Below are positions 34,999 through 40,941 of a DNA stretch of 40,941 nt, piece by piece. The DNA is from Bacteroidota bacterium (GTDB taxonomy: Bacteria; Bacteroidota; Bacteroidia; UKL13-3), in the NCBI GenBank assembly GCA_947456185.1, contig CANGPW010000017.1:1-40941 (forward strand), written 5' to 3'. Made by a program: the position numbers and the translations under genes. Under the pieces are notes generated by a model. It was not told the DNA's origin and searched no databases. It saw only the letters and a program-made list of their open reading frames with translations. Numbering within the stretch: position 1 is the stretch's first letter; each line of letters begins with the position of its first letter.

Positions 34999-35068
34999 CA
35001 TTATTGTTACTTAATTATTAATTATGCAATTATTAAAAAATAAAAATTAAACTAAATAAACCATAAAA

Positions 35069-36976
35069 ATGAAAAAAATTTTCCTATTAAGTTTTGCATT
35101 TGCTAGTAGTGTAGCTTTTGCTCAAACACACAAAAACAGCGTGCTACCGACAAATTACAATACTGCAATAAATACAGTAAAAAGAACAACTGATAAATAC
35201 ATACCTTCAGTTGTAAGAACTGATAATAGTACTAAATTATCAGCTACAAGTTTGGGTAAAGGAGCCACCTATTCAAAAGCAACCAAAATTGGTGAAACGA
35301 TGAATAACCAACAAACAAATGGTTCTATTTATACAAGAGTATATGCGCATGCAGGTGGTAAAGTATCTGCAACTTGGACATCTGCTCAAGAAGGAATACC
35401 TTCTGGTTCAAGTTCAAGAGGTGCTGGTTACAATCATTTTAATGGAACTTCATGGGGAAATCCAATTCAATCATCTTTAAGAATTGATCCTGAACGTACT
35501 GGTTTTCCTAATTATACTTATAGTGCTGCCACTAATGAAGAATTAGTTCTTTCTCATATTGTAAAAGCTGGTACAGGATTAACTGGCGGTTTAATGCTTA
35601 ACCGTAAAACTGGATTAGGTGCTGGTACTTGGACAGGAACTGCGGTTTTGGATAGTTCTAATGTTTTGATTCCAGGAATTTTATGGAATAGAAGTGTGGT
35701 ATCAGGTAATTATTTACATGTTTTTGCATCATATACTGACTCAAGTTCTGCACAACCTAATAGTGTTAAAATTAATGGAATTAAAAATCCACAAGTTTAT
35801 TCGCGTTTAAATTTAACTACAAACGCTTGGGAAGTAAAAAAAATGTTGCTACCAGGTTATACTGCTGAAAGAATTTACAGTGGTGGAGGCGACAACTATG
35901 CAATGGATGCAAAAGGTTCAAATGTTGCTATTTTAATTGGTGGAATGTCAGATGATGTTCAATTATATAAATCAAGCGACAACGGTTCAAATTGGACAAA
36001 AACAATTATAGATTCATTTCCAGTTCCTGCTTTTGATTATATTAGTTTAATTGATACTACTTATTCAAATGATGGTAGTGTAAGTGTAACTTTAGATAAA
36101 AATGGCAACGCACATTGCTTTTGGGCTTTAGCTAGAATGATTAGAACTGCTGGTACTGCAAATGGTTCTTATTCTTATTATCCTGGTCAAAATTCAATTT
36201 TATATTGGAAAGAAGGAACTTCTTTAGACAGTATTAATTTAGTTGGTCAGTCGCCTGACGTAGATGGAAATGGTAATTTAGATTTAGGTACAAGTTGGAA
36301 TGCAGCTGGTACTAGATATTTCAGTAATTCAATTGCTACCATGCCTCATGCCATGAGCGTTGATAATTCTATTTACATGATTTTTTCTGGAATGACGGAA
36401 GGTGATGTTGATGCCAATGGTAGAAACTATAGAGATGTATATTTAAGATATTCAAGCGATTTAGGTACAACTTGGAGCACAAAAACATTGAACTTAACAG
36501 AATTTATTGGCTTTAACCAAGAGCAAGTTTTTGCAAGTATTTCTCCAACTAGTGATGAAAATATTCATATTACTTTTTCTCAAAGTATTATCATTGGTGG
36601 TTACGATGCAACTGATAATACTGATGCTGGTAATACAAATTATGAAATTATGCATTTAAGTGTTCCAATTGTAAATATTTTAGCGGGAAATGTTGGTGTA
36701 ATCAATGCTAAAAATGATTTATTTAATATTGTTAGCAATTACCCAAATCCTTTTAAAGGAACTACAAACATTGAAGTAAACTTTGCTCAAAGTACCAATG
36801 CTACTGTAAAAGTAATGAATATAATGGGTCAAGAAGTTTATAACCAAAACTTCAATAAAATTGCTGCAGGTTTAAATAATTTAGAAATCAATTTAGGCAA
36901 TGTAGCTGCTGGAGTTTATATCTATAGCATTGAAGCTAATGGCTTTAAAACTACTGGTAAAATGATTGCTGAATAA
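35069..36976 (+). CDS. T9SS-secreted Asp-box (BNR) repeat protein
   Basis: A 635-residue exported protein. The signal peptide is KKIFLLSFAFASSVAFAQ. The middle part is beta-rich with at least two Asp-box/BNR-like motifs, YKSSDNGSNWTKT and YSSDLGTTWSTK, plus less exact ones. This suggests a sialidase-like six-bladed propeller, but the catalytic Arg triad and Tyr/Glu of true sialidases cannot be recognised, so enzymatic activity is not claimed. The C-terminal about 80 residues are a T9SS type A sorting domain: SNYPNPFKGTTNIEVNF, VKVMNIMGQEVY, AAGVYIYSIEANG and GKMIAE. It is its own unit, ending before a long spacer with a terminator. Confidence 0.85.
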   Translation: MKKIFLLSFAFASSVAFAQTHKNSVLPTNYNTAINTVKRTTDKYIPSVVRTDNSTKLSATSLGKGATYSKATKIGETMNNQQTNGSIYTRVYAHAGGKVSATWTSAQEGIPSGSSSRGAGYNHFNGTSWGNPIQSSLRIDPERTGFPNYTYSAATNEELVLSHIVKAGTGLTGGLMLNRKTGLGAGTWTGTAVLDSSNVLIPGILWNRSVVSGNYLHVFASYTDSSSAQPNSVKINGIKNPQVYSRLNLTTNAWEVKKMLLPGYTAERIYSGGGDNYAMDAKGSNVAILIGGMSDDVQLYKSSDNGSNWTKTIIDSFPVPAFDYISLIDTTYSNDGSVSVTLDKNGNAHCFWALARMIRTAGTANGSYSYYPGQNSILYWKEGTSLDSINLVGQSPDVDGNGNLDLGTSWNAAGTRYFSNSIATMPHAMSVDNSIYMIFSGMTEGDVDANGRNYRDVYLRYSSDLGTTWSTKTLNLTEFIGFNQEQVFASISPTSDENIHITFSQSIIIGGYDATDNTDAGNTNYEIMHLSVPIVNILAGNVGVINAKNDLFNIVSNYPNPFKGTTNIEVNFAQSTNATVKVMNIMGQEVYNQNFNKIAAGLNNLEINLGNVAAGVYIYSIEANGFKTTGKMIAE

Positions 36977-37116
36977 TTAATGACTGCAAGAAAACTCCAA
37001 TTTCTTCGTTACGCTTGCCATAAAAAATAATCATTTGCAAAAAGCAAACTCCTATTTTTTCTGTCTTCACAAGCCTCGAACTTGAAATTTTCTTATCAAT
37101 CATAATATAATATAAT

Positions 37117-37150
37117 AAAAAAGCCATTCGAAATTCGAATGGCTTTTTTT
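37117..37150. terminator. Strong terminator after the 635-residue T9SS gene
   Basis: GCCATTCGAA (37123-37132) and TTCGAATGGC (37134-37143) form a near-perfect stem, flanked by A6 and T7. It lies about 140 bases after the stop codon. Confidence 0.85.
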
Positions 37151-37307
37151 ATGAATATTGAATCTGATTTTTCATATAATTTTTACCAACTTTTACTGTT
37201 TTTATCATTCAATATATTAATATTTAAATGCGCTAAAATGTTTTAGACCATACAAATTTAATAAAATGTTAGTTACTCAAAGGAATAGAAAAACTCGAAA
37301 AACATTT

Positions 37308-37315
37308 TATATTTG
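37308..37315 (+). promoter_or_regulatory. -7 box close to the accC start
   Basis: TATATTTG matches TAnnTTTG exactly and ends 13 bases before the ATG at 37329, so the leader would be only about 8 bases. The position supports that ATG over the in-frame one at 37266. No TTG lies at the expected upstream spacing. Confidence 0.45.
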
Positions 37316-37328
37316 CCCACCTAATTTT

Positions 37329-38807
37329 ATGAAAAAAATACTAATTGCAAACAGAGGAGAAATAGCTTTACGCGTGATGCGAACAGCTAAGGAAATGGGA
37401 ATTAAAACAGTTGCCGTTTTTAGTGAAGCCGATAGAAAAGCTTTACATGTTCGTTATGCCGATGAAGCTGTTTGTATTGGCCCACCGCCAAGTAATCAAA
37501 GTTATTTGCTAGGTGATAAAATTATTGAAGTTGCATTGCAATTAGGTGTGGATGGCATTCATCCTGGTTATGGTTTTTTAAGCGAAAACGCTCATTTTGC
37601 TCGCAAAGTAAAAGAAGCAGGCATCACATTCATTGGCCCAAGTGCGGAGAGTATGGAGCTAATGGGTGGAAAAATTTCTGCTAAAAATGCGGTAGCAAAG
37701 TTCAATGTTCCTATGGTTCCCGGAACCAAAGATGCTTTAACAGATGTAAATGTGGCTAAAAAAATAGCTGCAGAAATTGGCTATCCAATTTTAATTAAAG
37801 CAAGTGCGGGTGGTGGCGGAAAAGGAATGAGAGTGGTAGAAGTTGAAAGTGAATTTGAAGAACAAATTAAACTAGCACAGTCGGAAGCAAAAAGTGCCTT
37901 TGGCGATGATGCAGTTTTTATAGAAAAATATGTGGGTTCACCTCGTCATATTGAATTTCAAATTCTTGGCGATACGCATGGAAATATCGTTCATTTATTT
38001 GAACGCGAATGTAGTATTCAACGCAGACATCAAAAACTAGTAGAAGAAGCACCAAGCAGCTGTTTAACGGAAGAGGTAAGACAAAAAATGGGCGAAGCAG
38101 CTGTAAATGTGGCCAAAGCATGTAACTATGTTGGAGCGGGAACGGTAGAGTTTTTAGTAGACGACAAATTGAATTTTTATTTCTTAGAAATGAATACTCG
38201 TTTGCAAGTAGAACATCCGGTAACGGAACAAATAGTAAACTTAGATTTAGTAAAAGAGCAAATCAGAATTGCCAGAGGCGAAACATTAGGATATGCGCAA
38301 AGTGATTTGAAAATTAACGGACATGCCATAGAATTACGTGTTTGTGCCGAAGACCCTGCCAATAATTTTTTACCAGATATTGGAAAATTAATAACCTATA
38401 AAACTCCCCAAGGTTATGGCGTGCGTGTGGATGATAGTTTTGAAGCAGGAATGGAAATTCCAATTCAATACGACCCCATGATTGCAAAGCTAATCACTTT
38501 TGGAAAAGACCGTGAAGAAGCTATAAAACGGATGATTCGTGCCATTGACGATTACAAATTAACAGGCATAGAAACTACTTTGCCATTTGGCAAATTTGTT
38601 ATGAAACACGAAGCATTCATCAGTGGGAATTTTGATACCAAGTTCATTGAAAAACATTTCAATCCAGAAAACTTAAAGGAAACGAATAATTACAATGAAG
38701 CATATGCATTTGCTGCTGGTGAATTGTTTTTTGCAAATGAAGCAAATTCAAAGCAACAAACTGTAGTAGAAAAAAATAGCAATTGGCTCCAAAACAGAAA
38801 AGCATAA
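37329..38807 (+). CDS. accC: Biotin carboxylase subunit of an acyl-CoA carboxylase
   Basis: The ATG at 37329 starts MKKILIANRGEIALRVM, the universal biotin carboxylase opening, giving 492 residues; the earlier ATG would add 21 alien residues and lies upstream of the promoter box. Motifs: AVFSEADRKALHVRYADEAV, HPGYGFLSENA, the ATP-grasp loop KASAGGGGKGMRVV, HIEFQILGDTHGNIVHLFER, ECSIQRRHQKLVEEAPS and EMNTRLQVEHPVTE. It carboxylates biotin on a carrier protein using bicarbonate and ATP. A C-terminal tail of about 40 residues beyond the core suggests the propionyl/acyl-CoA carboxylase type. No accB or carboxyltransferase gene is adjacent. Confidence 0.94.
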   Translation: MKKILIANRGEIALRVMRTAKEMGIKTVAVFSEADRKALHVRYADEAVCIGPPPSNQSYLLGDKIIEVALQLGVDGIHPGYGFLSENAHFARKVKEAGITFIGPSAESMELMGGKISAKNAVAKFNVPMVPGTKDALTDVNVAKKIAAEIGYPILIKASAGGGGKGMRVVEVESEFEEQIKLAQSEAKSAFGDDAVFIEKYVGSPRHIEFQILGDTHGNIVHLFERECSIQRRHQKLVEEAPSSCLTEEVRQKMGEAAVNVAKACNYVGAGTVEFLVDDKLNFYFLEMNTRLQVEHPVTEQIVNLDLVKEQIRIARGETLGYAQSDLKINGHAIELRVCAEDPANNFLPDIGKLITYKTPQGYGVRVDDSFEAGMEIPIQYDPMIAKLITFGKDREEAIKRMIRAIDDYKLTGIETTLPFGKFVMKHEAFISGNFDTKFIEKHFNPENLKETNNYNEAYAFAAGELFFANEANSKQQTVVEKNSNWLQNRKA

Positions 38808-38880
38808 AAATTTTGTAACAAAATTGTTTTCAAATAAAAATCAGTATAAAAATAAAAGAAACAATTACTAAAATTGCAGC

Positions 38881-39069
38881 GTGGAAAAAATAATTAACCA
38901 AACCAATACTAAACCGCTTGAATGCCCTGTTCCTCATGGCAAAAGATGGAAGTGGCTTGGTTATATAAAAAAACTAGGCTTTTGGGGCTTTATGTTTTTC
39001 TTGATTAAAGGAATTACCGTTTGGATCATTTTACCTTATTTGGCTGCCAAAGGAATTTTTAATTGGTAG
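38881..39069 (+). CDS. Small predicted membrane protein (62 residues)
   Basis: I do not recognise this gene. A GTG start at 38881 gives 62 residues: a polar lead with CPVPHGKRWKWLGYIKKLGF, rich in basic and aromatic residues, then one transmembrane helix (FWGFMFFLIKGITVWIILPY) and a short end. The composition is protein-like and the frame is open from GTG to TAG. TAAAATTG (38869-38876), one base off the -7 consensus, lies directly before it, so the message could be nearly leaderless. It could equally be co-transcribed with accC, 73 bases upstream. Function unknown. Confidence 0.6.
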   Translation: MEKIINQTNTKPLECPVPHGKRWKWLGYIKKLGFWGFMFFLIKGITVWIILPYLAAKGIFNW

Positions 39070-39158
39070 TGTTTAGACTCAGCAATTGACGCTAAGCAGT
39101 AATCATTTTTATTAATAAAATTCATTTTAACTTTACCAATCATTTTGTTTTTAAAACC

Positions 39159-39166
39159 TATATTTG
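39159..39166 (+). promoter_or_regulatory. -7 promoter box of the structured RNA
   Basis: TATATTTG is an exact TAnnTTTG match, ending 5 bases before the first base of the RNA's closing stem at 39172. This is the distance expected for a transcription start at or near the stem. No TTG at 17-23 bases upstream was found. Confidence 0.5.
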
Positions 39167-39171
39167 CCATT

Positions 39172-39363
39172 GAAAGGTCGGTGTAATATTTGAAAAAAAT
39201 TAATACCATTTAATAAACAGCTGAACCGCTTTGTCAAAATCAGGCTTTTTTACCCTCGGGGATTTTTGGTAACTTGTTACTGAAAACGTTAGAAGGTTGC
39301 GACTCCTGTGGAGGCTAAATCCTATTCATTTACGGATTTTATTCAAAAGCCGACCTTTCTTTT
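39172..39363 (+). ncRNA. ssrS: Structured small RNA, 6S RNA (SsrS)-like architecture
   Basis: No ORF covers this stretch. GAAAGGTCGG (39172-39181) pairs perfectly with CCGACCTTTC (39350-39359), which is followed by TTTT. Inside this, TTTGAAAAAAAT (39189-39200) pairs with ATTTTATTCAAA (39336-39347) with one A-A mismatch. The far end is a 10-bp hairpin, TTTTTGGTAA (39263-39272) with TTACTGAAAA (39277-39286), around a CTTG loop. Between lie long weakly paired strands. A closing stem, a large central bubble and an apical stem in about 190 nt is the plan of 6S RNA, which sequesters RNA polymerase. The identity is inferred from architecture only; the existence of a structured RNA is better supported. 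Confidence 0.6.
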
Positions 39364-39411
39364 AAATTATTTTACTCAATCATTTTACTCAAATATTTAT
39401 CTATTTAAACC

Positions 39412-40257
39412 ATGCTAAATCTGAAAAATTTTCTATTCTTTTTCATTCTTTTTATTATTGGAATAAATTCAATTTTTGCTCAACAAATAAAAGTAATTAC
39501 CTATAATATTAGGTTAGATGTGGCGATAGATGGAGCAAATCAATGGGGCAAAAGAACCAATGCAGTTGACTCATTATTGAAAAAACATTCGCCCGATGTA
39601 CTTTGCATTCAAGAAGGTTTATATAACCAAATATTGGATTTACAAACCATGTTAACCAACTATTTTTATGTGGGCGTTGGACGAGATGACGGAAAGGAAA
39701 AAGGAGAATTTTCGGCTATTTTTTTCAAAAAAAGCATGTTTAAATTAGTAACCTCTAACACTTTTTGGTTATCGCCAACTCCCGAAATAGCAGGAAGTAA
39801 AGGTTGGGATGCGGCCATTACCAGAATTTGTAGTTATGGAAAAGTGAAGCTAAAAAAAACTAACAAATCGTTGTTTGTTTTCAATACTCATTTTGATCAT
39901 ATTGGGGAAACAGCTAGACAAGAAAGTGCGAAGCTTATTTTAAATAAAATAACTGAAATAGCGGGCAATGATGCTGTAATTTTATCTGGTGATTTTAACT
40001 CAGAACCAAACTCAGTAGCTTATAGTAACATTACTAATTACAACAATCATCCATTCAAAGACAGTTATATAAAAAGTAAAAATAAGGATTGTACTTTTAC
40101 AGGATTTTAAGTAAAAAGTAATATATGTAAAAGGATAGATTTTATATTTTACGATAAAAATTTTAAGCTAAAAAACTACCAAATTATTAACGATAACAAT
40201 GGCGAATATTATCCTTCGGACCACTTAGCAGTGGAAGCAATTTTAGAAATAAAATAA
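39412..40257 (+). pseudogene. Endonuclease/exonuclease/phosphatase (EEP) family protein with in-frame stop
   Basis: The gene encodes a secreted EEP-fold hydrolase: signal peptide (FLFFFILFIIGINSIFAQQ), then IKVITYNIRLD, PDVLCIQEG with the metal-binding Glu, FNTHFDHIG, and ILSGDFNSEPNS. At 40108-40110 a TAA interrupts the frame after CTFTGF. The same frame continues for 48 codons with KRIDFIFYD and YPSDHLAVEAI, ending at TAA 40255-40257; this segment contains the family's final catalytic Asp-His motif. One base change (for example GAA to TAA) explains the break. The 232-residue product would lack the catalytic His, so it is probably inactive unless the stop is read through or is a sequencing error. 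Confidence 0.85.
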
Positions 40258-40330
40258 AGTTTATATTTTTACATAATAATAAAATATCTTTTGATCACAT
40301 GTTTTCTATCATTCTAAATTTCCTATAATC

Positions 40331-40363
40331 AAAAAAAGTCAGACCTGAGCCTGACTTTTTTTT
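40331..40363. terminator. Bidirectional terminator between the EEP gene and yajC
   Basis: AAAAAAAGTCAG (40331-40342) pairs with CTGACTTTTTTT (40351-40362) around an 8-base loop, with A and T runs on both sides suited to both converging genes. Confidence 0.88.
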
Positions 40364-40383
40364 AAAATAATGATGTTTAATTA

Positions 40384-40707
40384 TTATTTGGTTTCTTCCT
40401 TTTTAGCCGGATTAACAGCTTGAGTAGCTTCTAAGCTCACTGCACTTTTGTTAATTCTTAACTTAGTACCTTCGCTTTCAATAATTAAATAATTATCGTT
40501 TACCTCAGTAACTTTAGCTTGAATTCCACCTAAAGTAACAATTTTATCGCCTTTGGCAATGGAATCAATTAGTTTCTTTTGGTCTTTTTGTTTCTTCATT
40601 TGAGGGCGAATCATAAAGAAGTAAAAAATAGCAATCATTGGAACAAAAAATATCAATTGGCTCCATCCTCCGCCATTAGCGGGTGCTTGTAATAAAGTAA
40701 AATTCAT
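40384..40707 (-). CDS. yajC: Preprotein translocase accessory subunit YajC
   Basis: YajC associates with SecDF and the SecYEG translocon in the inner membrane. The 107 residues contain one transmembrane helix (SQLIFFVPMIAIFYFFMIRP) followed by the diagnostic RPQMKKQKDQKKLIDSIAKG and GDKIVTLGGIQAKVTEV, then a Lys/Glu-rich tail. The length is normal. It lies 33 bases downstream of a DUF1573 gene on the same strand, a neighbourhood common in Bacteroidota. Confidence 0.95.
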   Translation of the reverse strand: MNFTLLQAPANGGGWSQLIFFVPMIAIFYFFMIRPQMKKQKDQKKLIDSIAKGDKIVTLGGIQAKVTEVNDNYLIIESEGTKLRINKSAVSLEATQAVNPAKKEETK

Positions 40708-40740
40708 GTTGTGTTTATTTATGTTTTTGTTTGGTTTAAA

Positions 40741-40941
40741 TTAATGAGTTGTTGGTGTTGTAAGCGATGTATTAGCTGGTGTTACTTCTCCTTTAATTAA
40801 AAGCATGGTATTAGTTGGTGAAGTATTGGCCACAACGGTTACTGTTTTTTCAGCATGATTTGGTTTTCCCTCACTGTTAAAAGTAACATCTATTTCGCTA
40901 CTTTTCCCGGGTGCAATGGGTTCTTTTGGCCAATTAGGAAC
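40741..40941 (-). CDS. DUF1573 domain protein (C-terminal end only)
   Basis: The last 66 codons and the stop are visible; the start is beyond the right edge. The translated tail reads VPNWPKEPIAPGKSSEIDV, then TFNSEGKPNHAEKTVTVVAN and MLLIKGEVTPA. This is the characteristic end of DUF1573 Ig-like domains, with the PI(A)PG turn and the final IKG strand. Such proteins usually carry a signal peptide or lipoprotein signal, which is not visible here. Same strand as yajC and probably co-transcribed. Function unknown. Confidence 0.85.
   Translation of the reverse strand, partial: VPNWPKEPIAPGKSSEIDVTFNSEGKPNHAEKTVTVVANTSPTNTMLLIKGEVTPANTSLTTPTTH

Larger units (their letters stand above)
36977..37328. 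other. 352-bp spacer before accC
   Basis: No ORF of note. It contains a strong terminator (37117-37150), an AT-rich segment and the accC -7 box (37308-37315). The first about 110 bases hold CTTCGTTACGCTTGCC and similar low-complexity sequence, possibly repeat remnants. Confidence 0.5.

Noticed and set aside
39172-39363. tmRNA, SRP RNA or RNase P RNA as the identity of the structured RNA
   Set aside because: It lacks a tRNA-like end and tag ORF (tmRNA), the GGAA-tetraloop helix 8 signature (SRP), and the conserved GAGGAAAGTCC-type core (RNase P); its length also fits 6S better.

Overview
The window is AT-rich chromosomal DNA from a member of the Bacteroidota. The evidence is two secreted proteins with type IX secretion (T9SS) C-terminal sorting domains, a ftsX-DUF3098-uppP cluster, a DUF1573-yajC pair, a DUF349 protein, Bacteroidota-type promoters (TTG-N19-TAnnTTTG) and many small palindromic intergenic repeats. 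The order or genus cannot be fixed from this sequence. Almost all of it looks like core genome. I see no phage, integrase, complete insertion sequence, CRISPR array, tRNA or rRNA.

Layout. 1-174 is the end of an RluE-type pseudouridine synthase. 396-5699 (minus) is a giant T9SS-secreted protein with three predicted seven-bladed FG-GAP/VCBS propellers. 5849-11598 (plus) holds a small transaldolase, 3-hydroxyanthranilate dioxygenase with a MerR-like regulator, RibBA, an MlaE/MlaF lipid transporter pair and an aminotransferase. 11760-14722 (minus) is a DUF349 protein with kdsA. 15016-16097 (plus) is YbaB and a secreted regulatory-domain protein. 16154-19960 (minus) is a SirB1-like protein and LeuRS. 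20310-23101 (plus) is ftsX-DUF3098-uppP and a PhnP-like hydrolase. 23228-30965 (minus) is complex I, nuoABCDEFGHI, with a short NuoG and no nuoJ-N. 31070-33882 (minus) is a cysteine desulfurase, a glycosyltransferase and a small HSDR_N nuclease-fold protein. 33968-39069 (plus) is HolA, a second T9SS protein, a biotin carboxylase and a tiny membrane protein. 39172-39363 looks like an unannotated structured RNA with 6S-like architecture. 39412-40257 is an endonuclease/exonuclease/phosphatase gene interrupted by one in-frame stop. The right edge carries yajC and the end of a DUF1573 gene (minus).

Functional themes are envelope building (kdsA, uppP, mlaEF, ftsX, glycosyltransferase, two T9SS cargo proteins), respiration (nuo genes, with a cysteine desulfurase upstream that could supply Fe-S sulfur), and housekeeping (leuS, holA, accC, ribBA). 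The observations most worth a second look are the structured RNA at 39172-39363, the 3 x 7 propeller protein, the premature stop before the catalytic end of the EEP enzyme, the split nuo operon with repeat-invaded spacers, and an orphan PD-(D/E)xK protein divergent from holA.
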